Part shown: positions 21,400-31,568 of the stretch, in pieces
Numbering within the stretch: the stretch's first letter is position 1
How the letters are laid out: each line of letters begins with the position of its first letter
NCBI GenBank assembly: GCA_022559845.1
Contig: CM040117.1
Span: forward strand, 79,496,559-79,560,558
Reading direction: 5' to 3'
DNA length: 64,000 nt
DNA from: Amorphophallus konjac
Lineage: Eukaryota; Streptophyta; Magnoliopsida; Alismatales; Araceae
Program-made: the position numbers and the translations under genes
Notes under the pieces: generated by a model
What the model saw: only the letters and a program-made list of their open reading frames with translations
Databases searched by the model: none
Told to the model about the DNA's origin: nothing

Positions 21400-21404
21400 G
21401 TATG
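21400..21404. repeat. Target-site duplication of element N (right), GTATG
   Basis: Exact copy of 13528-13532. Confidence 0.95.
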
Positions 21405-22920
21405 TCTTCATCTGGCAAAATCAGCATGCTAGTGACTTTAATAATGCGGCCCTTATGTGGAAACTTGAGGCATTGATGATTTGTAGAAGGCACCGCATCC
21501 AACTGTTGAATATAGGGGCGACCCAGGATGCCTTGAATGTTGGATCCATGTCCAAGATGTGGAAATCTACTGTGATTCTAGCTGGACCCAAACTGACTTT
21601 TAATGTTATCATACCCAAGGGAGGCTTCTTGGTGTTATCATATGCTGTGACTGTTATTGTGGATGGCCGAACCTGACTTTCCGGAATGCCGCACATCCTT
21701 AAAGTGCTAGGCGGCAATACATTGATGGATGCCCCAGTGTCCACCAAACATTGTTTTACTGCCACCTTGTTAATGTCCACTGTGATACACAGAGCATATT
21801 TTCGAGCTGGTTGAGGTGCTAGTTCATGTTCATGAAAAATAATTGCTGGCTGACCGCTAGCAAGCGTTAGGACCGTGGTTATGTGCTCGGCAGGAATGTC
21901 TTCATTAACCATGACCTTCTACAGATATTCTTTTAAGGCCAATTGATGGGTTGTCAACCTTTTGATCAGCTCTAAAATAGAAATTCTTGCTGGAGTCCTT
22001 TCCAGATGCTTTAATAAATCGTATTGAGTGCCCGGGATAGACTCCTGCTCCTGTTCTTGCTCATTGGGCCCCTGTGTGGGCTCCTGCTCCCTCTGAGGAA
22101 AAACACGGTGGAATATCCGTCCACTGCGGAGTACCATAGTTTGATTCGGTGACGCCTCTGTCGGGGCAAGGGTGGAGGGAGGTTTAGAGGATGAAGAAGG
22201 GACATTAGTGTTGGCAAGTGGTGGAGAAGTGTTCAAAGAAGGAGCCCCCGTAGGGGGTGTTGGGGAAGGGTTCAAAAAAGAAGCCCCCGTAGGAGGCGTG
22301 GGAGTAGAAAGAGGTGCCCGAGTGTGGGTGGAGATAGTTGGTTGAACAAGGAGAGACCTGGGTATAAATGGTGGGTGAACTGATGGTGGAGGGGTCCTTG
22401 CCGGTGGAGGAGTAATGGTGGTGGATGTAACAGGTGTTGATGATGGGCGGATGAGGGGTGGCCTAGATGGCAAGGGCGAAGGGTTGGTGATGGGTGGTGG
22501 AGTTTGCTGCGTGGTAGGCTGCGGAGGTGGAGAACGGGTAAGGAGAGACCGGGTTGGCAAGGATGGGGAATTAATTGGAGTAGATGGGGTTTGGTTAGCA
22601 GGGCGCAGAGGGGTGCGGATTAGTTGGGGAGTGTGAAGCGTGCGTAAGAGGCGTGGAGGTTGGTTTGGATTGTGGTTTAGTGCCCTGACAGAGGCATTTT
22701 CTTCGTGCCATCCTTGTCCCCTCTCCAACTCATGGAGGGTTGTGATAGGGTTTACATGCTGGTTTAGCGGGTGCTCCGGCAGTGGATTGTGGACAATCCC
22801 CATATCTTGCTGTGGTGCTGGAGCTTGCTGTTGTACTTGTAGAGCTGGTTGCTGCGGCTGCTGAGCCTGTTGTTGCCGAGGAGGTCTTCTTGTTTTCAGA
22901 GAGGCGATAAACTGCCTCAT
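21405..22920 (-). pseudogene. Tat-B protease and proline-rich linker
   Basis: Linker with many PTP and TPP-type repeats, then MVLRSGRIFHRVFP and a retropepsin with CLVDTGASINVLP (near 21755). A small deletion near 21520 (within DPTFKA, before the ILGRP motif seen in Tat-A) shifts the frame; the shifted frame continues to element N. A TAG stands at about 21919, where Tat-A has a Gln codon. Confidence 0.8.
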
Positions 22921-24672
22921 CTCATCCCAATTAATACCGCCTTGGTCATTTAAGTCATAAATATAGTCTTTGAAATGAAAGCAGTGATCAACATTGTGAC
23001 CAGGGGAGCGGTGGAAAACAAAATAGTGGGACGTGTCAACATTAGCGGGTCACGCCGTCCTTTCCTTTGGTAACATGAGCAAGTTGGTGGCCATAAGGGC
23101 ATTGAATATATCCGGGAGACTTTCGGGCAATGGTGGATAGTGGGCCCTTTTAGGACCTAGTGGTATCCTTTGTTGTTGTTGTGGTGGGCCGTAGTTGGCG
23201 GGTGGTGGTACTTGGTTGTATTGTTGAGGAGTTGGGGGGTCGAGGTGTGGCGTTTGGTTTTGTGGAGGAGCAAAGGAATGTTGGGGAGCTGATTGGTGTT
23301 GTGGGGGTGCATTGAAGAGGGTGCTTTGCTGTGGAGGTGGCGGAGGTCGTGGGTTAGATTGGCGAAAGGGTGTGGGGTTGCCAACCACGCCAACTTGCTC
23401 GTTAGTAACGGTGCCCTCAGTCGTGGGTCCGCTATTGTTGACATTTGTATTCTTCTTAATCAGTCACGATTTTGGTTCAAACATGCCCATGATGGGCGAA
23501 TCTTTCATCTGGGTTTGAATATATCGAGCTCTCTCATAGAGCTCCTCCATGGTAGTCAATCTATTCATGGCCAATATATGCCGGAACTGAGTGGTTGCAT
23601 TTGAAATGATCATCTTGACCTGTTCCGATTCTGACAATGTATCTTTCAATTTTTCGGCCATTAATTGCCATCTATCAGCAAATATAATGAAGTCCTCCTC
23701 AGGCTTCATCTTTTCTGCAACCAGATCAGTAACTGATAGGGAGGGTCCGACCCGGTCCCTATATTTCTGCAAGAATTTCTTTTGGACCACATCAAAGTCA
23801 CTAGCATCTGCCGGGTCCAAAGAATAAAACCACTTGAGGGCTGGCCCCTCTAGAGACCTTCTAAACAAATAAGCCAATGAGGCTTTGTTGCCCTGCCAAA
23901 AGGAAGTTTCATACATAAAATATTTCAAGTGAATAAATGGATTGCTAGTTCCATTATATCGCCAAAAGTTCGGCATTTCAGAAGGTGGTAGATGAAATAC
24001 TGGCAATGTAGGGAGAGAAATCTTCGGGGCATTCTTTGCAGCAGTAACTTTCTTGAGTTGTTCTTCCATGCTAGCCAACTTTTGAAGGAGTAGAGCATTG
24101 GTGTCTGACTCGACTGGGGCCGAATTTGGAATGAAAGAATTTGGCATAGGCGTCCTTAGAATTTGGGGAGGTTGAAGGAATTGAGGCCTAGCCGCGAAAT
24201 AACTTGCATGTTGGGCCGGCATGGCCACAACGGGTGTTGTTGGACGTGAAGGAGTTTTGTGCAAGACCGTCTGGTCATTAACAACATGATGGCCACTCGC
24301 GACCAGAGGGGGGTTGGAAGATGAAGAGGTAACATCTTTCCCTTTCAAAGCGGCCTGAACTACCGGCCGTTGGGAATCATCCAATTGAGCTAAAGCATGA
24401 ATCAAATCATTGACATTGAATGATGGTGAGGTGTTCCCTGATGCGTTTTGGTTGGAGGGTAAAGCTTGAGAAGAGGGTTCAACCTCATGAGTTGTGGTGT
24501 CAACCACATGAACTTGGGAATAATGTGCATGAGACGGGGGGTAGTTTCCCTCGTGGTAAATGGAATTCTGGAGGGGAACCTCATAAGATTAACTGAAAAT
24601 ATTCTCATCCATATCATCATAGGAGTACCCGTAGCTTGCCATGTTGATGATTTTACCTGAGCGAAGTTGCAT
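22921..24672 (-). pseudogene. Tat-B gag
   Basis: ATG at 24672 (MQLRSGKIINM). The frame hits a TAA near 24589 and TGA codons near 23464 and 23050. Between them lies a Retrotrans_gag capsid domain (LAYLFRRSLEGPALKWFYSL to MEELYERARYIQTQ, about 23890-23500), a Pro/Gln-rich region and a zinc knuckle (about 22960-23010) in which the first Cys is Phe (FVFHRSPGHNVDHC). Homologous to Tat-A gag over its whole length. Confidence 0.8.
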
Positions 24673-24931
24673 GTTTAAGAGGAGAGAAAGCTTATCTTGA
24701 AGGGATTATAACCACAATAATCACTCAATCTAATCAAGTTTATGCAAACAAGTTGTGATGAGAGCAAGCTTTTAGATTTAAGTTTGAGGTTAGGGTGAAT
24801 TAAATTGAAGATCAATCCACTCCCTTTTGCAATGTGAACCCTAGTTATGAATTTGAGTGTGATCTCCGGGTTAACTAGGTTCTTTCTCTCTCCTCACCAA
24901 CGATGGGTTGTCTAAGCTCCGGGTACTTCAA

Positions 24932-25034
24932 GGTACAACCAGCCCGGCGTCCGTGAGGGAATCCACGGGTGCGGGGACTTACGGAGGTCTTGGAAAAGGA
25001 ATTTTCGGTCCAAAGAGACGGAATGCTCAATGGA
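24932..25034 (-). promoter_or_regulatory. Shared two-stem-loop leader block, Tat-B copy
   Basis: In sense: CTCCATTGAGCATTCCGT followed by CTCTTTGGAC (stem-loop 1, 25034-25009), GACCTCCGTAAGTC (24989-24976), CCGTGGATTCCCTCACGG (24968-24951), GGCTGGTTGTACC (24944-24932). Nearly every one of these pieces matches Tek-5 at 31463-31568, an element of a different gypsy lineage. Confidence 0.75.
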
Positions 25035-25216
25035 GGGTTATTCCAATTCCAAGAAAGGTGTGTGGAATCCTAGTGTAGAGAGAGGAGGTCTCTCAACCAA
25101 ATGCCACAAAATGCAGAATAATATGATCAGATCAAACAGGTATAATCAGATGATGAACATATAAATCAATCCAGCATGAATAGACAGAGCAAACCAGTTT
25201 CTGTAAGCACACTGGT

Positions 25217-25590
25217 AAGAAGCGACTTAGCAGCAGTCGCTAAAAGTAGAATCAACGACAGGGGGGCTACCGCTAATCTGTGAAGTGCTGACCGACAGTG
25301 CAGAAGAAGCACCTTGGGGTGAGGCGCTGATTGTGAAAAGGATGCCTCTGGCAGAGGGCATCAAAAAAAGATAGTGCACAAGCTCAAAATAAAAGACGCC
25401 TTGATGCTAGTCGCTGAATTAACAAAGGACGCCCAGACCAAAGGGCGTGAATTCTCAGTGAGTGATAAACCAAATCAAGAGATATGATGAATAGCGCCTT
25501 TGCAGAAGGTGTTATATAACAGAAAGATGCCTTGGGTAAAGGCGTTAAATTATGAAAAATGCCTTGAGGGAAGGCGTTAAATAAGAAAAC
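25217..25590. repeat. Short GCGCC/GGCGTTAA hairpins in Tat-B leader
   Basis: At least six degenerate copies (near 25217, 25339, 25388, 25427, 25493, 25525, 25557), each an ACGCC-type arm, 6-10 nt, and a GGCGT arm followed by TAA-rich bases, on the plus strand. Confidence 0.75.
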
Positions 25591-26007
25591 AGCAGCGATG
25601 TTCACAAACTGGCTAATCTGCAGTGGACAATGGAGGGTGCCCGTGGGGCACAATGGAGGGGTACCGTGGGTACCAAAGGGAGGGGCACACGTGGGTGCCA
25701 ATAGGAAAGGGCACACGTGGGTGCCAATAGGAGGGGGTAATCAAAAGAAAAACAGTGGAAGTCCCACCGTGATCGCCAATTTATGAACACCTAAAGAAGA
25801 AGATGTCACACCGACATTAAAAGAAGAAAAAGAAAGAAAGAATATCAAAGGGGGAGACTAAGGGGATGAAGAAAAGCTAAACTAAAGGAGCAAGAGATTG
25901 CTATATGGAGGGTGATCGCCAGAGGGGTTACCTCAAAAAGAAGGGAAATTGATCGCGAATACCTGGTGAGAAAAGGGCTGCGGGATGATTGTGGATTTCT
26001 TCCTCCT

Positions 26008-26032
26008 CCTTCTATCGGCCGGCCGATGAAGG
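26008..26032 (-). promoter_or_regulatory. GGCCGGCC stem-loop in Tat-B leader
   Basis: Arms CCTTC/GAAGG and ATC/GAT around GGCCGGCC. The core is the same as in Tat-A (8396-8422) but the outer arms differ and still pair. Confidence 0.5.
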
Positions 26033-26558
26033 GGGTTTCTCTCTTTGATTACCCTTAAACAAATCACAAACAACCAAAGATAAAATATGATTAGCCAAAG
26101 TGTAATATCAATCCTCAAATAAAATAAGATGGTGAGATAATAGCATGAATTGTGCACCTTTTGGATTCTTTAAAACCCCTAAGAGAACTAGGGAAAAGAG
26201 GAGATGTGATGCAAAGCTAATGCAAAAGACTGTGATGAACGATGATGAAATAATGAAATAAGCCAACGTAAAGAACTCCCTGTTGTTCCTGACAACAGTA
26301 GAGGGAGAAGAACCAATAGATGAAGCAACAAGAGGAAGAAGGGACACCGAAGGATCAAAGGCTCTTGCAGAAGAGACACAGTCTTCTCTATGAAGAATTC
26401 TATTGCTCTCTGCTAATAGCTAATTTTTTCTATCTCAGCGCTGCTCTGCTCTGCTAAGCTCTTCTCTGCTTCTAACTCCTTCTAACCTCTAACTCCTTCT
26501 TTAACCTCTTCTAACCCTTTTTTCCCTTTCTCCCCTCGCGCGAGCTCAACCCAGGGGG

Positions 26559-26568
26559 CTATTTATAG
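26559..26568 (-). promoter_or_regulatory. TATA box of Tat-B 5' LTR
   Basis: Minus-strand CTATAAATAG in a GC-rich setting. Confidence 0.7.
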
Positions 26569-26717
26569 GGTGCAAAACACAGATCTGATGGGATAAGAAT
26601 AGGAAAGACTCATCTACGACAAGGTCTCTACTTCCCCAATCGAGCATGGTGACCAAAACATAGCAGGGAACTCTCCAGGAAAGGTATGTTCAAGCAGGAC
26701 TCAGAACGATGGAAGAC

Positions 26718-27140
26718 GACCCACGGAAAGGCGTTATTCGAAATTGACGACCTGGGACAAGGCGTTAATTAAAATCACGACTGGGACAAAGACGTCAATT
26801 CATGGATTTAGTTTTAGTAATGAAAACATTCTTTATTTGAAAATGATGAAGAGACGCCTGAGCGAGAGGCGTTAATTCAAAACACGACCCATGGAGGGAC
26901 GTTAATTCTTATTTTCTAATTTTGAGTAGGATTTGTAAAAGTCCAGAAACTGACGTCTTTTGGATCAGTCGTCCTTTCTTTGAGAAACGCCCCGGCCCAA
27001 GCCATTATTTAAAACACGCCCTACGTAGAGTCGTGAATTACAAAAACAATTAGAAAAAAGCCTAAAAACACACAAAAATAGAAAAACTTCATATTATGGA
27101 AATATTGAAGTTCACTTTGGGGCGTTAATATGGTGACATG
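26718..27140. repeat. Short GACGCC/GGCGTTAATT hairpins in Tat-B U3
   Basis: About eight copies (near 26718, 26746, 26776, 26851, 26882, 26950, 26985, 27015), e.g. GACGCCTGAGCGAGAGGCGT, most followed by TAATT on the plus strand. The same motif fills the Tek-5 LTRs. Confidence 0.8.
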
Positions 27141-27179
27141 AGATTTAATCAACATAGTATCAATTTTGACGTGTCTACA

Positions 27180-27212
27180 CCCCCCTCTAGATCACCCTTT
27201 AGCGTCCCAACA
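27180..27212 (+). repeat. Last 33 bp of the Copia-3 5' LTR
   Basis: Ends in CCCAACA next to a primer-binding site; abuts the 5' end of Tat-B, which is inserted in this LTR. Confidence 0.8.
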
Positions 27213-27214
27213 AT

Positions 27215-27227
27215 TGGTATCAGAGCC
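27215..27227 (+). other. Copia-3 primer-binding site (tRNA-Met)
   Basis: TGGTATCAGAGCC two bases after the LTR end. Confidence 0.93.
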
Positions 27228-27268
27228 TAACTCTTTGTGCAGGACTAATATCCTAAAGAGGATCGGCC

Positions 27269-29764
27269 ATGGATGCTAGAGGGCTAACAGCAGAGGGTCA
27301 GTCCACTACGAAGCCACCATTATTCGATGGTTCCAACTACCCATATTGGAAGAACCGGATGCAGGTCTTCCTCAGAGCCAAAGATTACGAGATCTGGAAG
27401 ATTATAAGCAAAGGTCCCTATGAGCTACACGAGAATGAGGAATTGTGGACCAGAGAAGAAGTCAGGAAATCTACTCTGAATTGGAGCGCCATCAACGCCA
27501 TTCAGTGTGCACTTCATCCCACTGAATTTGACAGAGTGTCATCCTTCAAGACAGCGAAGGAGATGTGGGATACCCTCGAAGTCATTTATGAGGGAACATC
27601 TGAAGTGAGAGAGACGAGGGCAAACATGCTATTGTCAAGGTATGAAGCATTTCGGATGAAGCCTGGTGAGACAGTGACCGAAATGTATGCTCGTCTGACC
27701 ATCATAACAAATGGTCTAAGAAATCTGGGAAAGAGTTATACTGATCATGAAGTTGTGAGGAAGATCCTTCGATCGTTGACTCCTATATGGCATACCAAAG
27801 CAACTGTGGTTGAGGAGTCAAAAGATCTATAAAAGATGAAACCCAATGAGCTGATAGGCTCCTTGATGGCGTACGAGATTAATTTACTTCAAACTGAAGA
27901 GCACGAATATAGGAAGCCCATTACTCTGAAGGCCAAGCATAGCTGCTCAAAATAGTCCAGCAGCATTGGATCATCCAATGATCAGAATTCATCTGGATCA
28001 GATCTTGAAAAGGATGAAATAGCTATGATCACAAAAGAGTTCAGTAGATTTCTTAGAAGAGAAGGGAAGAATCTCTACAGAAAATACCACAACAGGAAGC
28101 AAAACAGGTATAAATTTAATCCTACTGAAAAATCTGATGTTAATGCTTGTTATCATTGCAGGAAGATAGGTCATATAAAGGCTGATTGTCCAGAGTTACA
28201 GAAAATGAAAGGAAGACCATGGAAGAAAGCGCCAAAGGGGAAGGCCATGGTCAGTACATGGAGTGATGAGGAAGAAGGCACACTGAGCACTTCCTCAGAT
28301 AGTGGAAAATCAGAAAAGGACATCTGCTTGATGGCCAGGAATGGAGAAGAAGAAGAAGAGTCTGATCAAGTATCATCCCTTTTCGAACATTACACTATTT
28401 CTAATTGGGCAGATGCTTATGGAGACCTGTTAGATAAAGCTAATGATATTAAGAAGGAAAACAGACTCTTAAAGAAGAAAATGAATTCTCTGGTTAATGA
28501 TAAAACTCTTTCTGATAAAGTTGCATGCTTACAATCAGAGAATGACAAATTGAAAAATGCATGTTCTGATTTTGATGAATTAAAGCATGTGGTGATTGAT
28601 TGTAGGAAAGAAAATAATTTGCTGAAAAATGTTGTTGATGAATTGAAATTGAAAATTCAGAAGTCTGAAAATGAAATAAAGACTTCAAATGAAAAATATG
28701 AAGTTGTTTTGTCAGTGCATGCTGAATTAAAGAAAACTATTGAAAATCTGGAAAATGAAAATTCCGAGAAAATGAAAATCATTGAAAGCATGACCCAAGG
28801 AACTGGAAATCTAAATGCCTTGCTAGGGTCAAAAGTTAATTTCAGAAAGGAGGGTCTTGGTTTTAATCCCTCAGCTAAAAAGAGCTTTGAATTGAAAACC
28901 ATTTCATGTGTGGGAGAAAAGAATAGAGGACCACTCATAAAAATGGTCAATGAAAAATTTACCTTCAATAATGTTAAATCAAAAGTGTCCATTGCTAAGG
29001 ACAAGGGAAAGCAGAAAGTTGTAGAGCCTAGAGCTGCATGCTCTTCTTCCAAGGATAAGTCCAAGGCTAGGGGTCAGCCAGCTAGCACATCAAAACCCCA
29101 GCCCAAGGCTGCTAAGTCTCCATCACCATCAACTGCTCAGAAAAAGACCCAATATAAGTCAGTTCAGAAACCTAGAGGGTCAAAGGTGGCAGGGAGACCA
29201 AGTGCAGCTAGGAACCCATTTGCTCATCCCTATTTCCCTAGAGCCCAAGTCTATCATAACATTCATTCTCAACCACTTAATAGGCTTGGGTGGAACCCTG
29301 TATACATGAGGTCTGGGTATCAGAATTTCCCCACTTGGTATCAGCCATATAGACCTCAGCCAGCTAGGAGATGGGATAGTCAGTTTAGGACATGGTGTCC
29401 TAGTCACCAGGGGTTCTATGGTCAGCCTAGGACCAATTTGGAACACAACTTCCAGTACATTGATTGGCCAAGGCACTGGCAGAAAAATAAAAATGTTTTT
29501 ATTAAAATGAATGCCAGGACTACACAACAACCATCAAAGCACCAGAAAAAGAAAACTAAACCTGTTGGTGCTGAGAAAAAGAAAAAGAACAAAAAGAACT
29601 CTCAAGCTGTAGAATCCACCAAACCTTCCATCTTTACACAAATGTGGGTCCCTAAACAGCTGTTGTCATATTTTCACTGCAAGTGTCTGGTTCTGTCTTG
29701 GGGCCCAAAATATCTTGGGTTCCAAAACCTGCTCCCTAAGTGTGTTTGCAGGTATGTCTGGTAG
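27269..29764 (+). pseudogene. Copia-3 gag
   Basis: ATG at 27269 (MDARGLTAEGQST). One frame runs to TAG 29762-29764 with two internal stops (27830-27832 and about 27953). It starts with the copia gag domain (DUF4219/UBN2 type: FDGSNYPYWKNRMQVFL, LEVIYEGTSEVRETRANML), then a zinc knuckle CYHCRKIGHIKADC (about 28147-28190), a coiled-coil stretch (about 28430-28800) and a basic, aromatic-rich tail ending in TQMWVPKQLL. It is about 830 codons, long for copia gag but usual for Sireviruses, and similar to Copia-4 gag (703 codons) over most of its length. Confidence 0.85.
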
Positions 29765-29955
29765 CCGGGAACAAACTGATGAAACAGAAAAAGCTACTTC
29801 AGGCATATGACAAGAGGCAGGGCCAAAATCCTAAGAGCTGAAAGAAATTGGAGGCCTTGTCAAAAATCTGATGCAACACCAAGAGTAAAAATAAATAAAT
29901 CTGGTAAAGTAGGTAAGTGATTTACCTTCAGAACTGAATTGAGAAAGTCATGTTG
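29752..29955 (+). pseudogene. Copia-3 pol remnant: first and last codons joined by a large deletion
   Basis: VCLVAGNK at the start matches the protease start of Copia-4, and GKVGK matches the GTVGKSS region about 50 codons later. Directly after comes a stretch reading as RFTFRTEL, which matches the final codons of Copia-4 pol (KFSTLRREL). So about 2.9 kb (most of protease, all of integrase, RT and RNase H) is missing, measured against Copia-4. The protease DSG is itself degraded. Tek-5 is inserted a few codons later. Confidence 0.65.
29951..29955. repeat. Target-site duplication of Tek-5 (left), TGTTG
   Basis: Repeated at 52965-52969. Confidence 0.95.
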
Positions 29956-30068
29956 TGTAGCAACCCTAATAAAAATAAGATTTTTAAATAAATCAAATTA
30001 AAAATAAAAAGATAAGTAAATAAATGACAAAGAGCCTAAATGAGTAAATCATTGATCAAGAGGAAAAT

Positions 30069-30293
30069 AACACCTTTTATTAAGGCGTTGATTCAAAAGA
30101 AAACGCCTCTGTATAAGGCGTTAATTTAAAAGGGACGCCTAGACAATAGGGCGTCAAATTTCAAACGACGGGAAAAATAAAATTAAGGAAAGGAAATGAA
30201 ACGCCCTCTACATGGGCGCGTTTACATAAGTAACGACGCTCGACAAGGTGTCAATTTAAATTCGACGCCCTCACTTAAGACGTTAATTCAGTT
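30069..30293. repeat. Six short GACGCC/GGCGTTAATT hairpins upstream of the Tek-5 TATA box
   Basis: Copies near 30071, 30101, 30132, 30200, 30231 and 30263, e.g. ACGCCTCTGTATAAGGCGTT followed by AATTTAAA. Arms of 5-7 bp, loops of 6-10 nt. Confidence 0.85.
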
Positions 30294-30427
30294 CGAGTTT
30301 CGTTCGACCCAGGAGTCTATCCAGGGCAAGTTCTGGATAACTACGCCGAAGGTGGAATATGGTAAGGACTCTATCATGGAAGTATTACTTCCAATGAAAC
30401 TCTAACCCTATTAGGATCCCCAAAATT

Positions 30428-30436
30428 CTATAAATA
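30428..30436 (+). promoter_or_regulatory. TATA box of Tek-5 5' LTR
   Basis: CTATAAATA; same in the 3' LTR at 50561-50569 and in Tek-7 at 63069-63077. Confidence 0.75.
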
Positions 30437-30828
30437 CCCTCCTAATCGACCCAGATCGCTATTTGGCGATTTGAGCTATCGTTCTGCTGAAAGGAGAGGT
30501 TTGTTCTTCTTATTGTTTCTTCCAAACCGCAGAAGCATGATGATTCTAATGCTTCTTCATCTTCTTCTTACAGGTTAAGGAGTTCCTGTCTTCCTGAAGA
30601 ACGAAGGTTCTTCATCAAGTATCATCCTCTTCTTCTTCCTCTTCTGGTGATCAGAAGACTCTGTTACAAACAGAGTATCGTTTGTCTTCACGAAACCTTC
30701 ATCCGTTCATTCTTCAAAAGGTAGGTTAAGAATGTAGCCCAAACTAGCTTAATATCTTTAATAATATCATTGATCCTCCATGCATATAGTTTTATTGTGG
30801 TTTCAACTGTTTCTATGCAATTTTCAAA

Positions 30829-31290
30829 GCAACGCCCTTGACAAGGGCGCTAATTTAAAAGAAGTGACACACACCGGGGCGCTAATTCTTGTTTTGACGC
30901 CCTACCCAGGAGTCGTCAATTTCATATAATTGATAATTATCCATGTTTAAAACTCTATAACTATGAAACCATGAATCTAAATTAATGCATGATCATACCT
31001 ATCGAATCCTGCTATTTTTCTTGTCCTGACCATGAAATTATTTTCCTGAAATTTTATTATCTGAAAAGCGATGAATTGTTGAATTAACGACCTGCACAAG
31101 GTCGTCTCTTATTAAACTGACGCCCAAGACCAGGGCGCTAATTGACAAGTAACGCCCCTGTCCAGGGCGCATTTTTGTTAAAATTCCAGAATATTGAGTT
31201 TCTGCAGACAAGAAATATGGAAGGGACGACTAAGGTATAAGTCGTCAAATTGTGAATAAACGCCCCGGAGTAAGGCGTTAATTGGATAAT
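30829..31290. repeat. Eight short ACGCCC/GGGCGT hairpins downstream of the Tek-5 TATA box
   Basis: Copies near 30831, 30863, 30896, 31085, 31118, 31149, 31224 and 31258, e.g. ACGCCCTTGACAAGGGCGCT then AATTTAAA. Present again in the 3' LTR and in Tek-7. Confidence 0.85.
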
Positions 31291-31462
31291 TAATGACTTA
31301 GCTTAATTCGCCATTTTCTGTATTACTGTGTTACACTGATTACTGCCACCGAAGGGTTTTTTATATATATATATCGGCACTATATTCCATTCCGTGAATA
31401 TAGTCCCATGTTTCATGATGTTTTTTTCGCACTACCCTCAATTCTCATTGACATACAAGCTC

Positions 31463-31568
31463 TCCATTGGACATTCCGTTCCTTTGGACTAGCAAGTTAG
31501 TCATAGAGACCTCCGTAAGTCTCCTCGCAGCCTTGGATTCCCTCAAGGTCGACTGAGCTGGTTGTACC
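31463..31568 (+). promoter_or_regulatory. Shared two-stem-loop leader block, Tek-5 5' LTR copy
   Basis: Stem-loop 1 region TCCATTGGACATTCCGTT then CCTTTGGA (31463-31488); GACCTCCGTAAGTC (31508-31521); CCTTGGATTCCCTCAAGG (31531-31548, arms CCTTG/CAAGG); GAGCTGGTTGTACC (31555-31568). Same order as in Tat-A and Tat-B. Confidence 0.75.

Larger units (their letters stand above)
9835..27179 (-). mobile_element. Tat-B: Ty3/gypsy (Tat group) LTR retrotransposon, split by N and cut by Tat-A
   Basis: Minus strand. The 5' LTR begins TGTAGACACGTCA at 27179; leader and gag follow to about 22920, protease to 21405, then element N (13528-21404 including duplication), G-patch, RT and both RNase H domains down to 9835, where Tat-A begins. 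The 5' end abuts the last 33 bp of a copia LTR, so Tat-B is inserted in the Copia-3 5' LTR. Many frame breaks show it is dead. It differs from Tat-A throughout but has the same architecture; Tat-C is its closest relative here. Confidence 0.9.
24673..27179 (-). repeat. Tat-B 5' LTR and leader
   Basis: Starts TGTAGACACGTCA at 27179 (minus). The inner end is not fixed because the other LTR is off window; probably near 24850. No clear primer site was found. It contains a TATA box, a GGCCGGCC stem-loop, the shared two-stem-loop block and about 15 short GACGCC/GGCGTT hairpins on both sides of the TATA box. Confidence 0.75.
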
